Shown piece after piece: positions 20,278-31,255 of a DNA stretch of 64,000 nt. A model generated the notes under the pieces. The model had not been told where the DNA came from, did not search any database, and saw only the letters and a list, made by a program, of their open reading frames with translations. Source of the stretch: Siphonodentalium dalli (lineage: Eukaryota > Mollusca > Scaphopoda > Gadilida > Siphonodentaliidae). Every line of letters starts with the position of its first letter. The stretch's first letter is position 1. The position numbers were made by a program, and so were the translations under genes. The stretch is taken from NCBI GenBank assembly GCA_032622095.1, contig CP136065.1:204114618-204178617 (forward strand), read 5' to 3'.

Positions 20278-21720
20278 GAAGCACATGACATCAGTGACTC
20301 GGACTCTGTTTCTACCAGCGAATCATCTGACACTGAAGTATCTGATTCAAGTTACAATGAAGGAACGTCAGATGACTCAGAAGATGAGCATATGCCACAT
20401 AAAAATATTAAGGAATCTGATGAAAAAGCAATGGTTCTTTTGTCATGTTTATTGAAACACAATTTGTGCAACCAAGCTTCACAAGACATCCTTAACCCTT
20501 TACCCAACAAACCGGCCAAAACCGGCCAAATAAAGCTTCAACAGCCTAAATTATCTTCGGTCTGTCTCAATAGAACCATACAAATATGGATATCATTGGA
20601 ACCGGCTCCTTGGCCACATTGTGATAGTTACAGTTATACCCTGTGCCAATGCATTCTCTTATATATGCGAGTCGACCATAGGTCGCCTCGCATATATAAG
20701 AGAATGCATTGGCCTAAAAAAAAACTTTTTTTAACACTTTTACCATTTTTTCTTACAATCTTTAACAATTTTATAATTTTTAATGTGTTAAGCCAATGCA
20801 TTCTCTTATATATGCGAGGCGACCTATGGTCGACTCGCATATATAAGAGAATGCATTGGCACAGGGCCCTTCTGTTGGGTAAAGGGTTAAGGCACTAAGT
20901 TTGATCAGTGACAATACAATCACAATGACACTGCAAAAATTACAAAAGACTGTGGGTACATGGAGCACTGATGTTTGATTTCTGCGAGCGATGCTTCAAG
21001 CTATTCCCTCAGGATGACAGTCGCATTCATTGTGAGACCGCAGAATGTGGTGGTCTTCGCTTTAATGGGAATGCAGAAGATCAGAGAAAGAAACATAAAA
21101 TGTTACTTTGCTTGCCTCCCACTGGGTATTCAATTCAAGGATATTTTAGAGAGAGAGGGAATGTGGGAATCTTTGTGTCAAGATCAAACAGCTCTGACTG
21201 ACATTATTAATGCAGAAATATACACAGAATTGAGAAAGCCAGGCCAGTTCATGTCATCAGAAACCAACATTAGCCTTATATTCAACACAGATGGTGTTCC
21301 CTTATTTAAATCCTCAGGAGTTAGTCTGTGGCCTGTCTATCTGGTTATCAATGAACTTCCACCATCCATGAGATTTTCGAAGCAGAATGTTATCTTGTGG
21401 GATATATGGCAAGCTCCAGGGAAACCAGTTTTCAAAACTTTCTTACTACATTTCATCAAACAGATGAATGATCTTAAGACTGAAGGAGTGGCCTTAAATC
21501 TGGACACTGGTCATGTGCAATGCTGAGCAATACTTCTTGCCAGCACTCTAGATTTACAGGCTAAAGCAATGTCAGCAGAAATGACGCACCATAATGGTGC
21601 ATTTGGTTGCTCGACTTGTGAGAGTGAAGGAGAGGTTGTTCAGCAGGGCATTGCAGAGTCTTCCCTTTCAAAGAAAGTCCTGAACCTGATAGAACTAGTG
21701 AAGGTAAATATCTATTTCTA
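20278..21720 (+). pseudogene. CACTA/EnSpm (TNP2-like) transposase, N-terminal half, broken
   Basis: Plus strand, in order: a Ser/Asp-rich acidic stretch; DEKAMVLLSCLLKHNLCNQA; after the MITE at 20492-20890, TMTLQKLQKTVGTW; FDFCERCFKLFP with a Cys-rich zinc-binding pattern; then IFNTDGVPLFKSSGVSLWPV and NVILWDIWQAPGKP; then LDLQAKAMSAEMTHHNGAFG with CSTC. This order and the NTDG block match the TNP2-like (Transposase_21) transposases of CACTA elements found in invertebrates. Frame changes near 20970, 21110 and 21525 disable it. The C-terminal half is absent here, though related C-terminal sequence lies at 32.9-35.0 kb on the other strand. Confidence 0.7.
20492..20890. mobile_element. piggyBac-like MITE (TTAA) containing two hairpins
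   Basis: TTAA at 20492-20495 and 20887-20890 flanks ends CCCTTTACCCAACA and TGTTGGGTAAAGGG. TTAA followed by CCC is the signature of piggyBac ends. Inside are two ~70-bp near-perfect palindromes (20645-20713 and 20793-20860) built from CCAATGCATTCTCTTATATA and its complement, and the pair are themselves mirror images. Removing the element with one TTAA rejoins the surrounding transposase frame in phase. Confidence 0.85.
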
Positions 21721-21727
21721 TTTCCAA

Positions 21728-21957
21728 TTAACCCTTTCATGATGGGAGACGCGCCGGTGCAGCATTAAATATCCTGTGCCAGTGCATTCTCTTATATATG
21801 TGAGGCGAGTCTCCCAGAGGGAGCCTCGCATTTATAAGATACATGTAATGAACTAACTTACAAGGTCAATATTGTTAGGCCAATGCATTTTCTTATATAT
21901 GCGAGGCGCCATATGGATGACTCGCATATAAAAGAGAATGCATTGGCACAAGCCTTT
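21728..21957. mobile_element. Diverged relative of the piggyBac-like MITE
   Basis: Starts with TTAACCCTTTCATGATGG (21728) and contains two imperfect versions of the same hairpins, around 21778-21838 and 21885-21945 (CAATGCATTTTCTTATATAT...). The right terminal repeat is not recognisable, so the copy is old or truncated. It follows directly after the transposase fragment. Confidence 0.55.
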
Positions 21958-21981
21958 TGCTAAATTTTAGGAATTGCTTCA

Positions 21982-22622
21982 GGTAGCAGTACACGATTTC
22001 CATCAATTTTGCCAACCTGGGAGGGGGTACTCTACTTCAAATCAATGCTGAGCCATTATCTTTGACATAGGTCCCATGGATCATGTTTTAATTTCGACAG
22101 AAATTTTAGGTGTAATCATTTGTCTGTACTTTAGCGTCTTCGTACAATTTTTCATTGAGTTATGGCCCTTGGTTTGCACACACCCAAAGTGCTCAATTTT
22201 ACCCATTTTTTGACTCAAATTGATCATTTTCAACCCAAAAACAGACCATGATAGAGCGAATGTCAGTAAATAAGTTTCTTCCATCTGGTAGAGCTATGTT
22301 ATAGAGCTGAGAAATATTTGAAATAGAAAAATCTATTTTTTAGAAATGTCTTTCGAGCCCAGATGACAGAATTCAGGGGAGAGAAATCGGCCTATTTTCC
22401 TGTAAACAATAATACAGAGTTGGCCTTCACTGAATACGAAAACCTTGTTGCGTATCCAAATTTTTCACTTTTTTGAGAACTTTCCCAGTTTTGTAAAATA
22501 ATTAAACCTTCAAACCAGTAATGACACAGTCAACACAGGCTACACTGGCTGTTATGCCCCCCAGATACTTATTTTCTTTTTTTCAGACCCCCCTACAACC
22601 TGTGAAATCGTGTACTGCTACC
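21982..22622 (+). mobile_element. 641-bp TTAA-type non-autonomous element
   Basis: The ends are GGTAGCAGTACACGATTTC and GAAATCGTGTACTGCTACC. The right flank is TTAA (22623-22626); the left flank is TTCA, a likely mutated TTAA. A second copy starts at 23937 after an intact TTAA. Inside are GAGTTATGGCCCTTGG-type motifs but no reading frame of note. Confidence 0.75.
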
Positions 22623-22984
22623 TTAAAGGAAAAATAGAGTTATCCCCCCTTCAACGCACAAATGTCCAGTTAAGTCTGACATACACTGATAACTTTGATA
22701 TATAACACATATGGTGTTTCTTCAGTGCGAATCAGCTGTGCGAATGGGGAATAATGTCAATATTAGTACTGAAACATTCACCCAAATTATTGATTATAGC
22801 GAAAAAAAATAAAGTTAATTCTAAATGTTACATCATGCCCAGCCGCCTTAAAACTAATCTCATCCCAGTAGAAAATGCAGTCTGAACAGATATATTGCAT
22901 CTGTATTGTATATTGCATCTGTATTGTGCTGACCAGAGCATGCGCACTGTGATTATTTACTAGCCAGCCCCCCCTCCCCCGAAT

Positions 22985-23760
22985 ATGTTAAGACAATGTA
23001 CTCCCCACCCTCCCCCGAATATGTTAAGACAATGTACTTGGTTATTTAGAAACACGGCCAAGACCGAATAACCAATAATATCAATACGCCTATTCGTAGG
23101 TGGTATCCGAGGAATTCCATTGTTGGAATGTTCCCTTACCAACACATTTCGTTACATGCAAATCACTTTTATGTGGTCATATAACAATGCAAAACTCCAA
23201 ACAAATCGTAGGGAATAACTAATGCATATATAATCAGCCCCTCCCCCAAAATGTGAACCATGTTTATTTAGCCGGTCGGTGTACATTCACTGATTCAATG
23301 ACTTAATTGTCAAGTTGAAATCACACTATTTAATTATTTATTGCATCTTATATATCATTTTTTTTGTGCCGGTGTTCACGCGCTGTTCGTGATAACTCGG
23401 TAGCTGACTTTACCCCTCTCCAATATACGTATTGACATTACTCGGTCATTCGGAAACACGACCAAGACTAAATAACCAACATTAATACAGCTTTTCGCAC
23501 CAGGTATCCAAGGAATTCCATTGCTGAAATGTTTGCGTGGCAACACGTTTCGTAAAAATAATGTCATTTTTATGTAATTACACAAAACCGCAATACTCGA
23601 AACGAATCATACAGAGTAACTGATGTATATATAATCACCCCCCCCCCCCCCAAAGTGAACCGGAATGTTTTTGTTTTATCCATAGTAGCCATACATGTAC
23701 ATTTAATTTGGTTTTTGCCCTGTCGGTGTGAGCATTCAGTGACTTGTCAAGCTGAAATCT
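22985..23760 (+). repeat. Two diverged ~350-bp direct repeats, ~425 bp apart
   Basis: The segment from about 22985 to 23330 is repeated at about 23415-23760. Shared landmarks, in order, are CGG(T/A)..ATT..GAAACACG(G/A)CCAAGAC, GGAATTCCATTG, AACACRTTTCGT, TATATAATCA.CCC and TGTCGGTGTGAGCATTCA-like sequence. Copy 2 has a C14 run (23638-23651) where copy 1 has CCCCTCCCCC. A 40-bp piece of copy 1 (CCCCCGAATATGTTAAGACA) is itself duplicated at 22977-23035. No coding role was seen. Confidence 0.6.
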
Positions 23761-23936
23761 TGAAATCCATAGTATTTATAGCCTCTGAAACAAATACTCT
23801 ACAATCAAATGCGCCTAGTTCCGAGAACAACAGTTATCAAAACGAAACTGTAAATAGTAACTCTCACACGAAGATAGGAAAGATAAAATGTTTCAGTAAT
23901 TTTCACTAATTTATCCAATTTGATTAGTCTCTTTAA

Positions 23937-24370
23937 GGTAGCAGTACACGATTTCCAGCAATTTTGCCAACCTGGGAGGGGTTACTCTACTTCAAATCAA
24001 TGCTGAGCCATTATCTTTGACATAGGTCCCATGAAGCATGTTTTAATTTCGACAGAAATTTTAGGTGTAATCATTTGTCTGTACTTTAGCGTCTTCGTAC
24101 AATTTGTCATTGAGTTATGGCCCTTGGTTTGCACACACAAAGCGCTCAGTTTTACCCATTTTTTGACTCAAATTGACCATTTTCAACCCAAAAACAGACC
24201 ATGATAGAGCGAGTGTCAGTAAATAAGTTTCTTCCACCTGGTAGAGCTATGTTAGAGCTGAGAAATATTTGAAATAGAAAAAAAGTTATCGTATCAATTT
24301 TTAAAAAATGTCTTGCGAGCCCAGATGACAGAATTCAGGGGAGAGAAATCGGGCTATTTTCCTGTAAGGC
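23937..24370 (+). mobile_element. Truncated second copy of the 641-bp TTAA element
   Basis: Begins with GGTAGCAGTACACGATTTCC after TTAA (23933-23936) and follows the copy at 21982 closely up to about 24367 (AAATCGGGCTATTTTCCTGTAA). There it stops and unrelated sequence begins, just before the element at 24387. The missing right third was not found downstream. Confidence 0.7.
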
Positions 24371-24386
24371 CTAAACAAAAAATACG

Positions 24387-25700
24387 TTTGTTTCCGCTAA
24401 CCCGACCGACCCTATTTTAAACCGCCGACCCTAAACTTTTTATTGCCATTGCAAAAAAAAATTGGACCAAAAAAAAAATAATATAATTTTTTTTTTTTTT
24501 TATTTAGGTCCCAATTCATATCATAACAAGATGCAAAACATTTATATATTTATATATATTGACATAAGAAATTTAAGTTTACAAAAAGATTAAGTTTAAC
24601 AGTTGGAATCATACTGTAAAGTATGTTTGGCTTTATCTAGCTTTCATCTGTGAAAACTTCAAATAATTTGAGTTCAGGTACGGTATGTTATCATTCAGCA
24701 TTCAGACTTCAGTATTTCAATCAATTACAGCACAGGAACATTAACAATTTGATCAAATCAACCTGGTTATCAAGTGGGATCTCATAATACCAAATGAAAA
24801 ATTAACATAGAGATTAGTACCATATATAGTCATTACTATCTTAATACATGTACATTGTTTCTGTACTACATGTACATGTAGGATTTCTGTATTACATGTA
24901 CATGTAGTATATTATGTACGGTATGTGTCTCACTTGAATTTTATAAAATAGCCTATTTATGAATTAGAGTGATGATGGCAAGTCTAATTTCAAGCAGGAT
25001 AAGGCTTCCGATAAGCATAATCCATAGAACCAAAAGATATCTGACAATAACTTATAAGCATTTCCAATCCATACATATATAAAAAGTTCCAAAGTTATGC
25101 TTGAGAAACTTGATAAAATTGACCTCTCTGTAAAATTCAAAATACTGACTCAAAGAGCCTTAGATTAGATCTAAATGCAATGGATTTTCAAAATTTTTCC
25201 AGGGGAAGAACCCCCACCATCATCAGGGGGTCACCCTTCCCAAACATTCCTCCGATCAGGCCTTCAGGTTATGCCTTCGGCATATCATTGCCCAAAAACA
25301 GGTGTCCCCAAAAAATACCTAGATCCTTCACTGAATGCGGAGAAGGTGGTGTTGTGAAGCCATCCTTAAGAGATCGGTACAAGACGGTCACTCCAATATG
25401 TGAACAGTGCAGTGGTGCTGGACTGACTCCAGTTGTCGCCAGACCATATAGGAAATATTAGGATTATCAAAGACTATATTAGTATATAGACTAGTATATA
25501 TGTAAATATTAAAGCATATGTAAGATTGAATTGGAGTTTCTAGTTCCTCTGTAATCTGGGTTAACCTGATTGGGGCCAAGAAGTGCATAGTTTGGGTTAT
25601 TGACAAGTATTATACAGTTATTTTTAAAGATAAAAGTTAACAAAAAAAGTTAAGCCTACCTACCTACCCTAATTTTTTTTAGCTCGTTAGCGGAAACAAA
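24387..25700. mobile_element. ~1.3-kb element with TTTGTTTCCGCTAAC ends
   Basis: TTTGTTTCCGCTAAC at 24387 is mirrored by GTTAGCGGAAACAAA ending at 25700. The inside has A/T-rich tracts near both ends and an open stretch at about 25180-25461 (plus) encoding a CEQC-containing, basic C-terminus, PVVARPYRKY, that I cannot assign. Flanking duplication is not clear, so the superfamily is unknown. It abuts the truncated TTAA element and may have inserted into it. Confidence 0.5.
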
Positions 25701-25739
25701 GGTATTATTTGTAAAAAGTTAACAAAACAAAAAAAGTTA

Positions 25740-25930
25740 CGCTTCATAAAATTACTGAGTTCTTTTCCAGATCAGGAAACCGACGCTGAGCCAGGTGCAG
25801 CAGTGGCTGCCCCTTGCATCGAACTAGTTGGCGAGCGTGAGGGGCAGAGGCCGAGGGAGAGGGAGAGGTGGTAGAGCTGGAAGGCGTGGTAGAGGGAATA
25901 GAAATTAAGATACATTGATTCAGATTGTCC
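25740..25930 (+). pseudogene. Arg-Gly-rich exon-like fragment
   Basis: After an acceptor-like TTCTTTTCCAG (ends near 25771), a plus-strand frame reads KPTLSQVQQWLP and then, past an in-frame stop, a run of Arg-Gly repeats (RGRGRGRGRG) ending at a stop near 25907. An RG-rich tail like this occurs at the C-terminus of several repetitive invertebrate proteins. I cannot name the parent gene. Confidence 0.25.
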
Positions 25931-26109
25931 ATTTATCGTTTTTGGTTCATTAAACAATTATATAATGTACATATTCTCTGAGAACATTACAGAAACACTT
26001 GTTTAATTAATATATATGTCACATTTGTATTAGTACATACAAATATATCGAAAATGTCTCTGCAGAAACTTTATATTCTAATCAAAATCGATCGTAGGAA
26101 GTTACTTAA

Positions 26110-26779
26110 CCCACATGCCAAATTCTCCAAGTATAGAATTATATGTAATAGACCATATTATCAATATTTGCTTTTCAACAGCCATAGCCAGATTTGCATT
26201 TTTCTGTCGTTTGTCTTTGCAGATGATGACAGTAAGTCCCATACCAATTGGTTGACTTTCACCACTTGCAGGCCTTCACAATTTTCAGGCCTTGGAGTAT
26301 TCTCATCCTTCGTTAAGGAAACAAACTGCTCCTCTTCCATTCCTTTTCTGAATAAATCAGTAACGGTTTCTGCCAAAACCGTATCCACAGCCTTATCAAC
26401 AGCTTCGTGGGCTTTGAACCGTTTCGTCAACGACGCAAATCGACTGTCGTTTGTTACTGTTAGTGTCCGTTTCATCATTCTGTGAATGAGATATTTCTTC
26501 TTCCCAAACTTCGTTGGGATCATAATATTCGTACTCATACTCTTGCGACTCTAGGTGTACAAGTCTTTGGGACACCTCCACAATTTTTTAGCCTTGCTCC
26601 TGTTGAGTGGCCATAATTTTTCGTAAATTATCCAAAATTTCATTGGAATCATTGTTTTGAAATTGCACCGTCTTCGACGTGTTGGCTAATTTCGTTTGCT
26701 TTACGGGTTCCTTCCCTTCGGAACTGTCCAAAAAGACTTCCAATGACTCGTTGTAGTTGGCAGTACTATGTTGAGACAT
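26110..26779 (-). pseudogene. Gag-like ORF1 fragment of a retroelement (broken)
   Basis: An ATG at 26779 opens MSQHSTANYNESLEVF. An in-frame TAA at 26590-26588 is followed by an acidic Tyr/Glu-rich stretch. A frame change near 26470 leads to RFASLTKRFKAHEAVDKAVD, VTDLFRKGMEEEQF and NCEGLQVVKVNQLVWDLL, and a further one-base shift near 26200 leads to LAMAVEKQIL. The family resembles capsid-like first proteins of tyrosine-recombinase (DIRS/Ngaro-type) retroelements in marine invertebrates, but this is from memory of motif style and no polymerase or recombinase is nearby. The stop and shifts make it non-functional as read. Confidence 0.4.
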
Positions 26780-28300
26780 GTTTAACTGATGTTTCCAACT
26801 TTAAAGTTGTTGGAAAGTGAATTGCACCACGTGCAATATTCGTGACCAAATTTTGCGAGCTGTCTCTCGCCTCAGCGCTTTAAGCACAATGACTTGTACC
26901 GGGTCGGCGCATGCGCATAGTACTCCCCGATTTAAGGTCGATAGAGACTGTCTTACTCACATAATTCCAAATGAACTTCACCTTCCCAAGGTAAGTCTCG
27001 TTTATTTGTTGAATTAGTGTATAGAATATGTACAGAAAGGATATCCGACTTTCTTTGTCATCACTGGTTTAATTGTGGCCATATTGGATCCATCTAGCCC
27101 TGTGCCACGGTGTTTTGCTGCAGATCAAAGTTCTCGGATAGCAGTCGATATATGGAATTCATGGATATTCGGCGGCTCCATATGTGCACGGAATGCTACT
27201 CCAGGACTTTGATATGTAGCCCTAACAACAGTACAGGGCTGGATATATCCAATATGGTCGGGACTCAGTGGTAAGGCTAATTGGTGTCGTAGAACATTCA
27301 TGCGTGGTATCATAGTTGACCATAACTGTAACTAAAACATGCAGCAATTTATATTGAATTATGTTATTGGTGTGAATGAGTTTTTGGAGCAATGCATTAG
27401 TGTGTGCATAGGAAACAAACTAAGGTGCGATTTATCCCATAACCAAATTGGTTGTGCTTTTGCTCACCGCCTCGAGAGAGAGAGAGTCGACACTACAGGC
27501 ATCTCTGAACAATCGCTCCTCGTTTGGCAATCCTGGTGGTAAGCACATCTTGATTCGTCTATTATGGGCCTCTAAGATAAAATCTCCTCCCGACTGGCTG
27601 GCGTGATCCGAGACGTTCATTGCCTGGTGTTGCACGATGAAGTCTTTGACAAGCGATGGACTTTCGGCAACGGTCATCCTCTCTGAGAAGTAGCTCCTGG
27701 TAGTGCGGAGCATTGAAGATATAAAAGAGAGGCGAGAACTTCAACTTAGCTGCTTCGATGAGATCAGCATTCCGTCTCCTAACTGATGCCCGGAATAGAT
27801 CTAAACTGAAGCCGTAAGTCCCAACAGATTGAAATAAGAAGATATAATTGGAATTCTTCACTGACTGCAGCCAGGCATAGAAGTTTTCTGTTGTAACATC
27901 CATTCTGGCAGCCAACATTTCTCTACAGAATGGAACGAGGAGCTCGTCGAGAGTACCGTTAAAGAATATTTGAAAAATCGCCATGCCTTGTGGTGATCTC
28001 CTGCTGCCTGACAAGTCGCTAGCGCCTTTGGCAACTTAAAACCCAACATCTGCACCAAATGACCAGGCACACATCCCACAACAACTTGAAGATGGTCTTA
28101 GTCATATGCATTTCAATATAGCCGATGCCTGGGATGTGCTTCATATTCTCATATCTTCTAATTTGGTTTATACGATCATCGGGTGTTATCTTGTGGATTT
28201 CTTTAAGATGGTGTACTAGTTGTACCTGCCCGTCGCAAAGAGTACCACATTCTTGACAGGTGAACATGTTCTGAAAAAGACGACAGCCATAGAGATAAGG

Positions 28301-28382
28301 GACCCCATCCCCACCGGCAATGGTCCATGACTGATCTGAGGGACCCCATTCCCACCGACAATGGTCCATGACCGATCTGGCC
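28301..28382. repeat. 41-bp tandem duplication inside the 27.4-31.5 kb relic
   Basis: GACCCCATCCCCACCGGCAA at 28301 recurs as GACCCCATTCCCACCGACAA at 28342, both followed by TGGTCCATGA. The 41-bp period is not a multiple of three, so it shifts the minus-strand frame in the middle of the GPDRSWTIVGG motif and duplicates part of that motif. Confidence 0.8.
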
Positions 28383-29299
28383 CAATCCTCTCCTGGAGAG
28401 TTGTCAACACCCTTCCCACAGTCTCATATGAATTTGGGTTCTCCATAAGTGGATCGCCAAGAGCTTGCTTTGTGATTTCAGTCACTTTGCCAACTGACAC
28501 AAATGAATATGGATCGGACGACATAAGTGAATCGGCTGGTCGGTTGTCGGCATCAATGTGGTCTGTATACGATCCATTTTGAAGATGTTGTGTAGAAATG
28601 AGGTGGTCAAGTCGTTGTTGAATAAATGAGGTCAGATGTTGTCGGATGGGATCTGTCGCTGTTGAGTCAGGAAGTGGAAGGCCTTCCAGTTTTGAAAAAT
28701 CATTTGATTTAAGCCACTTTGCGGGAGATAAAGATTCATCAGTTTGGAGGTAACTTGATTTTTCGGGAGTGAAGTGAACAACTGTTGTTGTCGTGCTGAG
28801 TTCTGGTTTGGAGTCGGCAACAACCTGCCATCTTTTTGATAAAACTTGATTATTATCAAAGTATGTAATCAAATCCGAGTTAGCAGGGCACAGCAGTGGA
28901 ACGGCTCCATGGATCTCGTACCACTTCAGTACAGAAGAGTAGGAACCAGATGGACGGACTGATGAATTTATATTTGCTACAGTTTTGCTGCCAGTGATGA
29001 AGTAGCTGATGAGGTTAATGGCGAATGACATGGAGTCCTATATAGTTAAGGTTTCGCGTATTCAGCAGATGTTCGATGGTTAATATCAGACTGTTACATT
29101 TTTTGGGTGTAATCGGATCTTTTATGTCTGTTGAAGATTTTAGAAACTGGCATAAAATAGGATGGCAATCGCTGAGAAGCTGGATTGTTTCTCCCAAAGC
29201 CTTTGCAATTTCACAGAGTTCCTGGAAAATTAACATAAGCTCTCAATGGCGAGGAAAAAGATGTTTATGGTTCACATATGCATAGTTATTGATGTATAT

Positions 29300-30275
29300 C
29301 AGGGTTTCCGCTACTACGGCAGGCCGGCCGTCCAGCGGCCTCATTCCCCTTCCCAACCTCCACTTAATATTGACCACAAAATGGCCACAGACCTAGCTCA
29401 GCCCCCTTTTTACACAGGATGAGCGATCACCAACAGCAATGATTAACAGATTGCAAGGAATCCTGTTTGAATAAGGCATTATCAGTAGCGCGGATCACGT
29501 CAGCACTATCATGTGTTATGCTTTGTCAGCGAATGTTGAGTATTAATCAGCCTCACACGTCTTAATTTACCGTAGATTTCTGTCTTCAAATCCCAACTTT
29601 CTGACCCACTATTTCTCTCAAAATGCACATTATATATTGGCAAGTCATTGGGGGGGGGGGGGGCTGACTTCTAAGCTGCAACCATGAACACAGGTGAGTT
29701 CTGGTAGTCACTCCGACGAACAGTGCAGACATTTTACATCAAAACAAGGTGTGTCAAAGAAATGTTTAATTCTAAATAAAACAATATAAAATATTAATAT
29801 TTATTATCAATGTAGTCATTCCCTGTCCAATTAATAAAAAATTATCAATTATACGAATGCAGCATGAGGTCATCTCCATCTGAGGGAATTTTGATTTTCA
29901 CCAAATTGTTTTGATTCAGTAGTACTGTGAAAGAACAAAAGGACGCATGCAGTGCACATGACATGAGCTCTGCTCATGACGCCGCAACATTGGTTGTGCT
30001 AGAGTATCCTTGACACTGTGTCTTTAGTTCCTTTGATGTCAGCTTTTAATATTGCTACTGTTATAAAAGTCATTCTATCTACTGTATGTTGTGGTGCTCA
30101 GATGGTTTTAGTTCATTAACTTGAGATAAAAGAAAAACGATCTGTTTTAGTTAGGTTTCTATACCAAGCTTCAATTACTTTTCAATGATAAACAACCAAG
30201 TTTTCTTCCGATAGGGAGCCGGGTATATGCTTCCCAAATATGGCCACATTCCCCGGACCCCTAGCGGAAACCCTG
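29300..30275. mobile_element. 976-bp hAT-like non-autonomous element
   Basis: The ends are CAGGGTTTCCGCTA and TAGCGGAAACCCTG, with TGTATAT directly repeated on both outer flanks (29293-29299 and 30276-30282). CAGGG ends with a 7-8 bp duplication are typical of hAT elements. The interior has AGGCCGGCC, a G14 run at 29650-29663 and no transposase frame. It sits in an intron of the frameshifted gene at 27432-31456. Confidence 0.75.
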
Positions 30276-30964
30276 TGTATATATCAATGATGTCTAATAT
30301 ATTTGAGTCAACTGTGTTGCTGCATGGTGTCTGCTTAAATGTGGTAATGGGTAACAGGCTCTGTCAAAGATGAGAACTGGTTATGACCCTGTGTCGATTC
30401 GATTCAACGCGATTTTTAATCTTTGGCCTCATTCGCCGATTCTGAATTGGCTGCCCTGATTATCTTTTAATGGAAACTTTGGAATACATTCTGTGATTTA
30501 ATCGAGCCATAGCGCTATAGCGAAGACATTCCATAATACTGACGTAAGTACCACATTTAATAATATCACCGTTGCCGACTCATCTATAGATCTCCCTTCG
30601 CGTCCCAAGCTAATCCAGGCTCCACAACTAAGGCTTGCCTTTAGAATAGCACCACCCACCAGTTAGTAATTGAAACAACGTTTACTCACCTGTGTCTTAA
30701 AATGTCCTGCTTTGATGTCTTCTACAATTTGGTCAATTGGCAAATGGTGGCTGCTTGATTGTCGTGGCTCATCTGTGTCATCCGCATAGCATGTAGCACA
30801 CAACCACCCCCTGGTCCTTGCATAGCTGGGGACGTCTCCTCTAGAGATGAGCATCTATCTTTGCAACCTACAAGTTGGAACACAAACATGATCTCTTCAC
30901 CCTAATGGTCTATTTAAAAAATTCATATACAAAGTGATGGTCAGTATGTGAGGTGTGAGCCCCG

Positions 30965-31255
30965 GAGGAAATTTGGGCAGCACTTTGTTTCCTAGGCGCT
31001 TGCCAGGAAGCATACCCCACCTGTTTGTCCATTTGGGTGGGGTTGGGAGGGTGGGTGGGTTGTATATTTTCAAATGAGAAATGGAAATTTTGGCAGCACT
31101 TTGTTTCCTAGGCGCTTGCCAGGAAGCATTCCTCACCTGTTTGTCCATTGGGGAGGTGTGGGTTGTATATTTTCGAATGTGAAATGGAAATTTTGGCAGC
31201 ATTTTGTTTCCTAGGCGCTTGCCAGGAAGCATAACAACCTATTTGTCTATTGTCA
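30965..31255. repeat. Three tandem copies of a ~105-118-bp unit
   Basis: Units start near 30971, 31089 and 31193, each with GCA(C/T)TTTGTTTCCTAGGCGC and TTGCCAGGAAGCAT. The minus-strand frame across it repeats LPGKRLGNK, a by-product of the repeat. It lies in an intron of the relic gene. Confidence 0.75.

Noticed and set aside
30897-31232. 111-codon minus ORF repeating LPGKRLGNK
   Set aside because: Translation of a three-copy DNA tandem repeat.
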